NCBI GenBank assembly: GCA_002348315.1
Contig: DEAW01000043.1
Span: 1 to 13,129 of the forward strand
DNA: 13,129 bases
Origin: Planctomycetaceae bacterium UBA2972
GTDB lineage: Bacteria; Planctomycetota; Planctomycetia; Pirellulales; Pirellulaceae
Reading direction: 5' to 3'
Shown here in pieces: positions 1 through 6,190 of this stretch; the stretch's first letter is position 1, and each line of letters opens with the position of its first letter. The notes beneath the pieces were generated by a model, which was given only the letters and a program-made list of their open reading frames with translations, ran no database searches and was not told the DNA's origin. Position numbers and translations under genes: made by a program.

Positions 1-334
1 CGAGAGTGATTTCAAAAGAAGTATCGCTTGCCTGTGACAGAAAAAAACAGGTCCAGCAGTCTGACGAACTTTCCTCATGCTTATGATTTCGAGGAAAATC
101 CGTTCCTGAAAGATGCTCATTTTCAGAATCAAAATCTGATAAATGCTCGGCATGGGAATGGGGGCAAAAATCTTCCGTTTTCCCATCAATTGAAGATGCA
201 TGGTCATGAGAATTCCCGAAACATTTACCATCAGCCACGAGATGCTGAAGTTGGTGAAAAGTATCACCACCCACAGCCATCAAAAGGTATATCGCAATCA
301 GCGAAGTCGATGTTAGATGCCTCAGTATTTTCAT
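1..334 (-). CDS. His-rich secreted hypothetical protein (3' end off window)
   Basis: Translating the minus strand from an ATG at 334-332 gives an uninterrupted frame of 111 codons that leaves the window at base 1, so the C-terminus is missing. An in-frame TAA lies two codons before the ATG, which fixes the start to this ATG or the TTG directly before it. Residues 1-23 look like a signal peptide: MKILRHL, then a hydrophobic run ending LLMAVGG. The mature part is rich in His, Asp, Glu and Ser, with HDH, HSHAEH and NHKHEE clusters, then CWTC followed by FFLSQ. Small planctomycete proteins with a leader, His clusters and a late CxxC are familiar to me, but I cannot name the family; it resembles the DUF2946 type. 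Metal binding in the periplasm is an inference from composition. It is divergent from the gene at 523. The plus-strand frame over the same bases (28-390) has no leader or recognisable motif and is probably its shadow. Confidence 0.72.
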   Translation of the reverse strand, partial: MKILRHLTSTSLIAIYLLMAVGGDTFHQLQHLVADGKCFGNSHDHASSIDGKTEDFCPHSHAEHLSDFDSENEHLSGTDFPRNHKHEESSSDCWTCFFLSQASDTSFEITL

Positions 335-398
335 CAAAGCAAATTAATTTTTCGGGAATTTTTGTTCGTATACGTCTGTCAAATACTTAGAGTTCATA

Positions 399-404
399 AT
401 TATA
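399..404 (-). promoter_or_regulatory. Possible -10 element for the leftward gene
   Basis: On the minus strand these bases read TATAAT, a perfect sigma-70 type -10 hexamer, about 65 bases before the ATG at 334. No convincing -35 hexamer sits 16-18 bases upstream. The surrounding DNA (335-522) separates two divergent genes and is AT-rich. On the plus strand the overlapping bases 403-408 read TATACT and could serve the rightward operon, again without a clear -35 box. Nothing else was recognised in this spacer. Confidence 0.25.
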
Positions 405-522
405 TACTCGCATTTTTAGTCCAGCGAGGTGTTTCTTACGATTCTTGTGTTAGTTTATCTAAATAGTGTCAGGTATCACCTTCAAGATTAGCGACACTTC
501 TATATTCGGAAAAACAAAATCC

Positions 523-1206
523 ATGATTAAACGACAATTGGGAATCTACCTATCCTGTGTATTTTTTTTGGGAATCTCCCAACCGTTTACAGCGGCAGGG
601 AAAAACAGCATTGACACCGATTATGTCGCTGGTGCAGTACTAACAAAAGCGCAAGAGAAAATTGTGTTGGAATTGGCGATGCAGCGTGGGATAAAAAAGG
701 CAGCAAAGATCTCAACCTATTACCTTTTGCCAACAGAGGCTCGCGGTATTCAAATCCAAAGCACCGAACAAATCAAAGGCCGAGAGGTTACCAGTCAGAT
801 TTTAAATATCATCTATAAAAAATGGTGGCACCCAAACGAAGGACCTCGAAAGGGCGATCTGCGAATTGGTGAATTTTGGGCCGGCAAACCCACCATTCGC
901 AAAGAAACTATTCTCAAGGTAGGGAAAAAGGAATATCGAGTACGAATAATACAAGGGCTGACTCTGGAAGAGGCCGAAAAGCTACTACAGATGTTGCTGG
1001 AACCAAATTACACGGTGGAGCCGGCCGTCCGGCATGAAAACTTCAAACAGATTGCCTGGGATAGACCGATGAGCTTTCGCAGGCAAGGCGAAAACTATTC
1101 TGTCTCTTTTCCACATATCGCTCGTGGTGCCGGATTCTTTGACCTGCAAATTAAACTAAGTGACGACGAACTGATTATTCATCAGATGTTTCAGGCAATC
1201 CCATAA
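523..1206 (+). CDS. Secreted protein of unknown function, first gene of the phosphonate operon
   Basis: I do not recognise this 227-residue protein. The ATG at 523 is preferred because it begins a standard signal peptide: MIKRQLG, a hydrophobic run LSCVFFLGIS, then FTAAG as a likely cleavage area near residue 25. A GTG at 466 in the same frame would add 19 residues and bury the leader, so it is less likely. The mature part begins with a helical-looking stretch, has a basic WW-containing segment (KKWWHP), and ends in alternating hydrophobic residues typical of beta strands. No Cys-based or catalytic motif stands out. Its stop lies only 15 bp before the DUF5690 gene and both run the same way, so co-transcription with the phosphonate genes is likely. 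A periplasmic helper or binding role is possible but is inferred from position only. Confidence 0.7.
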   Translation: MIKRQLGIYLSCVFFLGISQPFTAAGKNSIDTDYVAGAVLTKAQEKIVLELAMQRGIKKAAKISTYYLLPTEARGIQIQSTEQIKGREVTSQILNIIYKKWWHPNEGPRKGDLRIGEFWAGKPTIRKETILKVGKKEYRVRIIQGLTLEEAEKLLQMLLEPNYTVEPAVRHENFKQIAWDRPMSFRRQGENYSVSFPHIARGAGFFDLQIKLSDDELIIHQMFQAIP

Positions 1207-1221
1207 CGTCAGCCGGGATTT

Positions 1222-2499
1222 ATGAGCAAGCAATCAAGTACGAGCAGAAAAAGCCTTTGTCTAGCAGCAGCTGCTGCGTTCTCTGTTTATTTCTGCATGT
1301 ATGCATTCCGCAAGCCTTTTACCGCTGCGGCCTTCCAGAATCAGGAAGTCTTCAACTATGAACTAAAATCAGTGATGATCATTTCGCAGCTGCTGGGCTA
1401 TATGCTGTCAAAGTTCATTGGGATCCGACTCGTCTCCGAATTGGATCGCAAGTACCGAGCACTGGCCATCGTCGGATTGATCGTATTTGCTGAATTAGCT
1501 TTGGTGCTTTTCGCAGTGCTACCCGACGAAACCAAAGTCATCGCCATGTTTCTCAATGGCTTGCCACTGGGAATGGTCTTCGGATTTGTACTCTCATTCC
1601 TCGAAGGCCGTACGACAACCGAAGCTCTCTCCGCAGCACTTTGTGCAAGCTTTATCATGTCGTCAGGAGTGGTAAAGTCGATTGGCCAGTGGCTAATCCA
1701 GGTGCAAGGCATCGACGAGTTTTATATGCCCATGGTTACAGGACTCATCTTCTTCCTGCCACTGCTAATCTCAGTCTGGGTTCTGCAGCAAACGCCTCCT
1801 CCCAGCACGGTGGACGAGCTTGCCAGAAACAAACGATCCACCATGAATAAGGGTGACCGCTGGAATTTCTTTGTGGCTTACTGGCCGGGACTCTTAGCAT
1901 TATTTGCCGTCTACGTGACACTTACGATCATTCGCACCTTCCGGGATGATTTTGGTGTCGAAATCTGGCAAGGCTTAGGGGTCAGTGACAAACCATCCGT
2001 CTATGCCAGTTCGGAGACGATCGTCATGGTCATCGTCACGATGTTGAATGCCGTAGCCATCTACATGCGTAACAACCTCCGCGCATTACGAGTAACGTTC
2101 ATCATTATGACGATCGCTTTTCTACTCTTAGTGGGCTCGACGATCGTTCAAAATCGTGGCGAAATCTCTCCGCTCGGGTATATGGTGCTCTGTGGAATCG
2201 GGCTGTACATTCCCTATGTTGCGTTTCACACCACTGTCTTTGAGCGTATTGTCTCGGCTTCAAACCTACGGGGGAATCTGGTATTCCTAATGTATCTGGC
2301 AGACTCAATTGGATACCTCGGTTACGTGGTCCTGTTATCGGCCAAGCCCTGGTTCGATACATCTGCAGATAAATTATCCTTGTTTCAGAACACCCTTTAC
2401 TCGCTGGGGGGATTTGCTATCCTCTGCCTACTGATCGCTACGGTTTATTTCCAAAAAACGCTTTCCCAAGAGCAAACCGGCAATCCTGAACAGGCATAA
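1222..2499 (+). CDS. DUF5690 family major-facilitator-like transporter, putative phosphonate/organophosphate importer
   Basis: This 425-residue protein has about 11-12 hydrophobic segments and matches my recollection of DUF5690, a family allied to the major facilitator superfamily. The first helix carries FCMYAFRKPF (Arg30-Lys31), which resembles the conserved Arg-Lys of helix 1 in the GlpT/UhpT/UhpC organophosphate carriers. A central hydrophilic loop (about residues 190-213) splits the two halves. The first helix of the second half ends LTIIRTFRDDFG, placing Arg238 and Arg241 about where GlpT has its second phosphate-binding Arg in helix 7. Other segments include the GLPLGMVFG turn at residues 113-121 and a helix-rich C-terminus. 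It would act in the cytoplasmic membrane. Lying in a phosphonate operon that shows no ABC transporter, it is a good candidate for bringing in the substrate or exchanging it for phosphate. The family call is fairly secure; the substrate is inferred. Confidence 0.85.
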   Translation: MSKQSSTSRKSLCLAAAAAFSVYFCMYAFRKPFTAAAFQNQEVFNYELKSVMIISQLLGYMLSKFIGIRLVSELDRKYRALAIVGLIVFAELALVLFAVLPDETKVIAMFLNGLPLGMVFGFVLSFLEGRTTTEALSAALCASFIMSSGVVKSIGQWLIQVQGIDEFYMPMVTGLIFFLPLLISVWVLQQTPPPSTVDELARNKRSTMNKGDRWNFFVAYWPGLLALFAVYVTLTIIRTFRDDFGVEIWQGLGVSDKPSVYASSETIVMVIVTMLNAVAIYMRNNLRALRVTFIIMTIAFLLLVGSTIVQNRGEISPLGYMVLCGIGLYIPYVAFHTTVFERIVSASNLRGNLVFLMYLADSIGYLGYVVLLSAKPWFDTSADKLSLFQNTLYSLGGFAILCLLIATVYFQKTLSQEQTGNPEQA

Positions 2500-2519
2500 G
2501 TACCTGCGGAGCACTTTTT

Positions 2520-2524
2520 AAGGA
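2520..2524 (+). promoter_or_regulatory. Ribosome binding site deciding a TTG start
   Basis: AAGGA lies 8 bases before the TTG at 2533. No ATG occurs near the expected N-terminus of the dehydrogenase, and its beta strand (QVAIFNDPN) begins about 11 codons after the TTG. The well-placed AAGGA therefore supports TTG as the true start. Confidence 0.6.
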
Positions 2525-2532
2525 CGTCACAT

Positions 2533-3603
2533 TTGAATTCGCCTTCTACTCATCCTGAAACCTGTCAGGTCGCCATTTTCAATGATCCCAATCAGCTTCT
2601 TGAAGTACGGGGAGAAACGATTCCAGAGATTAGTAACGACGACTTACTGGTTCGCGTCAGTGGGTGCACTATTTGCGGGAGTGACCTTCATACCATTACA
2701 GGTAAACGACAGGAAAGCACGCCCACGATACTGGGGCATGAAATCATCGGATACATCGAGGCAATTGGCACCTCGCCGCGGTTTGATCTGGCCGGCCATG
2801 AAATAAAAGTCGGTGATCGCGTGACGTGGTCAATATGTATAAGCTGTGGAAGCTGTGACCGATGCGAAGCGGAGATCCCTCAGAAATGTGTCGAACTAAA
2901 AAAGATAGGACATGAGGTATTTGATTCCAGCTCAGGATTTCTGGGCGGGTTCTCAGAATATGTTTTGCTGCCGGGGAGAACGGCAGTCTACAAAATAGAC
3001 AGCGAAATCGAAGACGAAGTCTTTTGTCCAGCCAATTGTGCAACAGCAACCGTTATAGCCGCCTGTCGTCAGATTCGACGGATTGCCGGACAACGAGTGC
3101 TCATCATCGGAGCTGGCATGCTGGGTTTAACCGCAACCGCGTACTTAAAAACCCAGGACGCCGCTGAGGTTACCGTTGTCGAACCCGATGAACAACGTCG
3201 TCAGCAGGCTGTTGATTTTGGAGCAGATCATGTTGCGGCCGATATTCAATCTCTGACTCAACAATCTGATGTGCTGCTTGATTTTTCCGGTTCTTCAGCT
3301 GCCATTGAATCCGCCCTGCCCTTGTTGGCAATCCATGGAACTGTCGTTCTTGTGGGTACGGTTGCTCCCAGCCCGGCAATTGCAATCGACCCGGAGTTTA
3401 TCGTTCGAAACCTTATCCACGTTGCCGGCGTTCACAATTATCGCCCAAGCGACCTTCAGGATGGACTGTTGTTTCTCCAGAAATACGGTTTGCAATTTCC
3501 ATTCCGGCAATTGGTCGAAAAGTCGTTTGCACTGAGTGATATCAATGAGGCCGTCGAATTTGCTTTACGGGAAAAACCCATACGAGTCATGATCAAACCA
3601 TGA
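2533..3603 (+). CDS. Zinc-dependent alcohol dehydrogenase, phosphonate-catabolism associated (HpnZ type)
   Basis: This 356-residue medium-chain dehydrogenase has the expected parts. The catalytic-zinc region CGSDLH includes Cys48, and GHE gives His69-Glu70. A complete structural-zinc set follows the pattern CxxCxxCx7C (Cys105, 108, 111 and 119), and Cys169 could be the remaining catalytic ligand. The Rossmann turn GAGMLG spans residues 193-198, and VVEPDE follows, whose Glu217 suggests NAD(H) rather than NADP(H). It starts at TTG, supported by an AAGGA. It lies 33 bp after the transporter and overlaps the next gene by ATGA. Members of TIGR03366 (HpnZ, proposed) recur beside phosphonate genes, and this one fits. 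The reaction is not established. It could reduce acetaldehyde released by PhnX or oxidise a hydroxyalkylphosphonate to phosphonoacetaldehyde; both are inferences. Enzyme class is confident, role is not. Confidence 0.88.
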   Translation: MNSPSTHPETCQVAIFNDPNQLLEVRGETIPEISNDDLLVRVSGCTICGSDLHTITGKRQESTPTILGHEIIGYIEAIGTSPRFDLAGHEIKVGDRVTWSICISCGSCDRCEAEIPQKCVELKKIGHEVFDSSSGFLGGFSEYVLLPGRTAVYKIDSEIEDEVFCPANCATATVIAACRQIRRIAGQRVLIIGAGMLGLTATAYLKTQDAAEVTVVEPDEQRRQQAVDFGADHVAADIQSLTQQSDVLLDFSGSSAAIESALPLLAIHGTVVLVGTVAPSPAIAIDPEFIVRNLIHVAGVHNYRPSDLQDGLLFLQKYGLQFPFRQLVEKSFALSDINEAVEFALREKPIRVMIKP

Positions 3604-4157
3604 GCCTGCGTAGTGTAACCACCCCCGATGAGATCATCGAACTGTTCCAGGAACGGGGCCATTCCGAATACGGTGGTGAAGATGTCACCCAACTTCAGCA
3701 TGCTTTGCTTGCTGCCCATTTGGCCGAACAGTCAAATGCATCCGCTGAACTAATAGTAGCTGCACTGCTTCATGATTTTGGACATTTGCTACATGAGCTA
3801 CCGGATGACGCACCCGACAACGGTATCGATGATTTTCACGAAGATGCAGGTGAAAAGGCATTGGCAAAGATCTTTCCGGCAGCCGTTACTGAACCCATCA
3901 TGCTGCATGTTCAAGCCAAACGATTTCTATGCACGACGGAAAAATCCTATTTCGCAAAACTGAGTGAAGCATCCATTACCAGCCTTAATCTACAAGGCGG
4001 CACGATGTCAGAAGAGGAGTTGACCAAATTTAAGTCGTACCCATACTGGCGGGATGCCCTCCGTTTAAGAATTTGGGACGATTTGGCAAAAGACCCGGAA
4101 CAAAAGACGCCAGCATTGGCGCATTACCTGGGCTATCTGGAAGAAGCGAGTTTGTAA
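3600..4157 (+). CDS. PhnZ-like HD-domain diiron oxygenase (phosphonate operon HD protein, TIGR03276)
   Basis: This 185-residue HD-domain protein lines up almost residue for residue with what I recall of PhnZ. PhnZ is the mixed-valence diiron oxygenase that splits (R)-2-amino-1-hydroxyethylphosphonate into glycine and phosphate. The metal ligands are present: His34, His58-Asp59 (LLHDFGH), His80, His103 and Asp160 (RIWDD). Lys107 and the LxLQGGTM segment at 129-136, with Gln132, match the phosphonate-binding part. Tyr24 and Glu27 (YGGE), which in PhnZ form the substrate-responsive loop over the iron site, are also conserved. That favours an oxygenase over a phosphohydrolase. Its ATG overlaps the stop of the dehydrogenase gene, so translation is probably coupled, and the flavoenzyme gene follows after 6 bp. 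No PhnY hydroxylase is visible to make its usual substrate. A relative acting on another 1-hydroxyphosphonate, as TmpB does, is the main alternative. Confidence 0.88.
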   Translation: MSLRSVTTPDEIIELFQERGHSEYGGEDVTQLQHALLAAHLAEQSNASAELIVAALLHDFGHLLHELPDDAPDNGIDDFHEDAGEKALAKIFPAAVTEPIMLHVQAKRFLCTTEKSYFAKLSEASITSLNLQGGTMSEEELTKFKSYPYWRDALRLRIWDDLAKDPEQKTPALAHYLGYLEEASL

Positions 4158-4163
4158 CATACG

Positions 4164-5288
4164 ATGAAAACTGAATTTGACGTAGCAATAATCGGCGGTG
4201 GCATCGTCGGACTTGCCCACGCCTGGCAGGCAGCACGACGTGGGCATAAAGTGGTCGTATTTGAAAAAACTTCGGTTGCAGAGGGAGCAACCGTTCGCAA
4301 TTTCGGAATGATCTGGCCGATTGGACAGCCGGCTGGCGAACTCTATCAAGTCGCGAAGAAGTCACGAGCGTTTTGGTTGGAACTTGCTGAGGCCGGGGCT
4401 CTCAACGTGGAAGCATGCGGCTCTATCCATCTCGCGCACAACGACGATGAAATGAATGTCCTGCAGGAATTCGTCGATCAGCAAACCCATGAGGCTGAGA
4501 TTATTTCCCCCTCGGACGTTTGTCAGCGGTCGGCTTTAGTCAACCCGGACGGGCTGCTCGGAGGAATGTACTCGGACACCGAATTGCGAGTGGACCCGCG
4601 AACAGCTGCAGCAGGAATTCGGTATTGGCTGGAACAGGAATTCAACGTCCAGTTTCACTTTGAAACATTGATCTCTGCTATCGAAAACAACGAACTTATC
4701 TCTTCTGAAGGTCAAAAATGGAAGGCCGATAAGATCATTATTTGTAGTGGCAGTGACCTCCTTACTCTTTACCCGGAGCATTTTGCTAAATCCAAGCTCG
4801 TACTCTGTAAACTACAAATGCTACGCTCCATTGCCCAGTCAGAACCACTGCCTGAGAACATTCCTCATCTTGCCAGCGGTTTAACCCTCCGTCATTACAC
4901 ATCATTTAAGACCTGCCCTTCGCTTGAGCGCCTGAAAAGCAGGATTACAATGGAAGCTCCGGAACTGGACAAATACGGGATTCATGTGATGGCATCTCAA
5001 TTCCAGTCAGGTGAGATCATTTTGGGTGACTCGCACGAGTATGGAGATGACATCAGTCCATTCGACAAATTGGAAATTGATGAGCTGATGATCCGGGAAC
5101 TTAAGAAGGTTGTTCGATTGAGTGACTGGACGATCAAGGAAAAGTGGCATGGAATCTATGCGAAACATCCTGACCTTCCGGTTTATGAAGAGGACGTCAA
5201 TGAGGCTGTCTCGTTGTTTGTTGGCACAGGAGGTGCCGGAATGACCATGTCGTTTGGTTTAGCAGATAGATTTTGGAGTAACAGGTAA
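4164..5288 (+). CDS. FAD-dependent aminophosphonate oxidoreductase (TIGR03364 / Pbf type)
   Basis: This 374-residue protein of the D-amino-acid oxidase fold begins with the dinucleotide-binding signature VAIIGGGIVGLAHA (Gly11, Gly13, Gly16) and Glu34 at the end of the second strand. It continues with GATVRNFGMIWP near residues 41-52 and closes with the FAD-contacting GTGGAGMTMSFGLAD near the C-terminus. This matches TIGR03364, the flavoprotein group that recurs beside phosphonate genes. From memory, such recurrent flavoenzymes (the Pbf group) oxidise N-methyl-2-aminoethylphosphonate, and sometimes 2-aminoethylphosphonate itself, directly to phosphonoacetaldehyde. That product is the substrate of PhnX, whose gene starts 4 bp downstream. 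With no PhnW visible, this enzyme would be the entry step of the pathway. Exact substrate preference cannot be read from the sequence. Glycine- or sarcosine-oxidase activity is a less likely alternative given the neighbours. Confidence 0.87.
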   Translation: MKTEFDVAIIGGGIVGLAHAWQAARRGHKVVVFEKTSVAEGATVRNFGMIWPIGQPAGELYQVAKKSRAFWLELAEAGALNVEACGSIHLAHNDDEMNVLQEFVDQQTHEAEIISPSDVCQRSALVNPDGLLGGMYSDTELRVDPRTAAAGIRYWLEQEFNVQFHFETLISAIENNELISSEGQKWKADKIIICSGSDLLTLYPEHFAKSKLVLCKLQMLRSIAQSEPLPENIPHLASGLTLRHYTSFKTCPSLERLKSRITMEAPELDKYGIHVMASQFQSGEIILGDSHEYGDDISPFDKLEIDELMIRELKKVVRLSDWTIKEKWHGIYAKHPDLPVYEEDVNEAVSLFVGTGGAGMTMSFGLADRFWSNR

Positions 5289-5292
5289 CTAA

Positions 5293-6120
5293 ATGAGCCA
5301 ATTAAAACACATTCAGGCCGTCGTTTTTGACTGGGCGGGTACCATGATCGACCATGGAAGCCGGGCACCGGCCATCGTCTTTGTTGAAATCTTTAAACGA
5401 CAAGGCATTGAAATCTCCTTTGCTCAAGCCAGAGAACCGATGGGGATGGCGAAGCGGGAGCACATTGCAACGGTAACTCAAATGCCAAGCGTCCGTGAGC
5501 AATGGCTTGCCAAATATGGGCGGGAATGCACTGAGCAAGACATCGATAACATGTACGAGCAATTCCTTCCTCTGCAAAAAGAAACCCTCAGAAACCATAG
5601 CCAGTTGATTGAAGGAGCCGCTGAGGCTGCTGAAACTTGCCGGGCTCTGGGACTCAAAATTGGCTCTTCCACCGGTTACACCCAGGAATTGATGATCGAC
5701 GTCAAAGTCAAAGGCAAAGAACAAGGATATGAGCCTGACATCACGCTTTGCGCCGAGGATGCTCCCAGAGGACGACCAGCTCCCTACCTGCTCTTTGAAG
5801 CCGCCAAACAACTGGATGTCTATCCAATGAAGAGTATCGTCAAGGTCGATGACACTATTCTGGGCGTGGAGGCCGGAATTAACGCTGGCTGTTGGGCGAT
5901 TGGAATCACGCAATCAGGCAATATGTTAGGGCTGTCTGTAGAAGAATTACAAGCCATGGACCCGGATGAATTAGCAGCTAAAACTAACGAGATTAGTGCG
6001 CAGTACAAACAAGCCGGTGCTCATTTTTGCATTAACTCTGTTAAAGAGATCGAGGATGTTTTGCTGAAGATTGATGCAGCGATGGAAGCTGGCTCGTGGC
6101 CACATCACTACGAGTTTTAA
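5293..6120 (+). CDS. phnX: Phosphonoacetaldehyde hydrolase (phosphonatase, EC 3.11.1.1)
   Basis: PhnX splits phosphonoacetaldehyde into acetaldehyde and phosphate in the cytoplasm, using a Lys Schiff base and an Asp nucleophile. The 275-residue haloacid-dehalogenase-fold protein has all hallmark parts in register with the characterised Bacillus enzyme. They are the nucleophile loop FDWAGTMID (Asp13), the cap segment MGMAKREHI (Met50, Gly51, Schiff-base Lys54, His57), GSSTGYT at 124-130, GRPAPY at 160-165 (Arg161), and KVDDT with the acidic pair Asp186-Asp187. Retention of Lys54 marks a true phosphonatase rather than the PhnX-like group TIGR03351. The length is normal. It is the last gene of the operon, 4 bp after the flavoenzyme, and converges with the sulfatase gene. 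Start at ATG 5293 is clear because the conserved core begins ten residues later. This is the firmest functional call in the window and anchors the pathway. Confidence 0.96.
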   Translation: MSQLKHIQAVVFDWAGTMIDHGSRAPAIVFVEIFKRQGIEISFAQAREPMGMAKREHIATVTQMPSVREQWLAKYGRECTEQDIDNMYEQFLPLQKETLRNHSQLIEGAAEAAETCRALGLKIGSSTGYTQELMIDVKVKGKEQGYEPDITLCAEDAPRGRPAPYLLFEAAKQLDVYPMKSIVKVDDTILGVEAGINAGCWAIGITQSGNMLGLSVEELQAMDPDELAAKTNEISAQYKQAGAHFCINSVKEIEDVLLKIDAAMEAGSWPHHYEF

Positions 6121-6166
6121 TCGTGCTACCTGTCTACATCCGGACGGCAGAACAGCATGCGCAGAA

Positions 6167-6184
6167 TTAGCTAGATATAGCTGA
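6167..6184. terminator. Weak hairpin at the convergent junction
   Basis: A 7-bp stem (6167-6173 with 6178-6184, one G-U pair) closes on a GATA loop in the 70 bp between the ends of phnX and the sulfatase gene. The stem is AT-rich and neither strand shows a good T-tract after it. It is placed where a shared terminator is expected, but on sequence alone the case is thin. Confidence 0.25.
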
Positions 6185-6190
6185 AAGTGA

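Noticed and set aside
28..390. Plus-strand frame of 120 codons at the left edge
   Set aside because: It starts at TTG with no ribosome binding site, has no recognisable motif, and covers the minus-strand frame that carries a clear signal peptide and His/Cys motifs.
376..392. Possible Pho box around CTGTCA
   Set aside because: Only one half-site fits; the bases 11 further on do not repeat CTGTCA, so it is not a credible PhoB site by eye.
568..582. Perfect inverted repeat TTGGGA-ATC-TCCCAA beside a T run, terminator-like
   Set aside because: It lies inside the signal-peptide coding region, and the T run comes before the hairpin on the plus strand (A run after it on the minus strand), the wrong order for an intrinsic terminator.
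3600..4157. HD protein as a generic nucleotide phosphohydrolase
   Set aside because: Tyr24, Glu27, Lys107 and the LQGGTM segment of PhnZ are all present, and the gene overlaps phosphonate genes, so an oxygenase is the better reading.
5302..5913. Minus-strand open frame of 203 codons opposite phnX
   Set aside because: It has no protein motif and mirrors a fully conserved phnX in another frame; a shadow.
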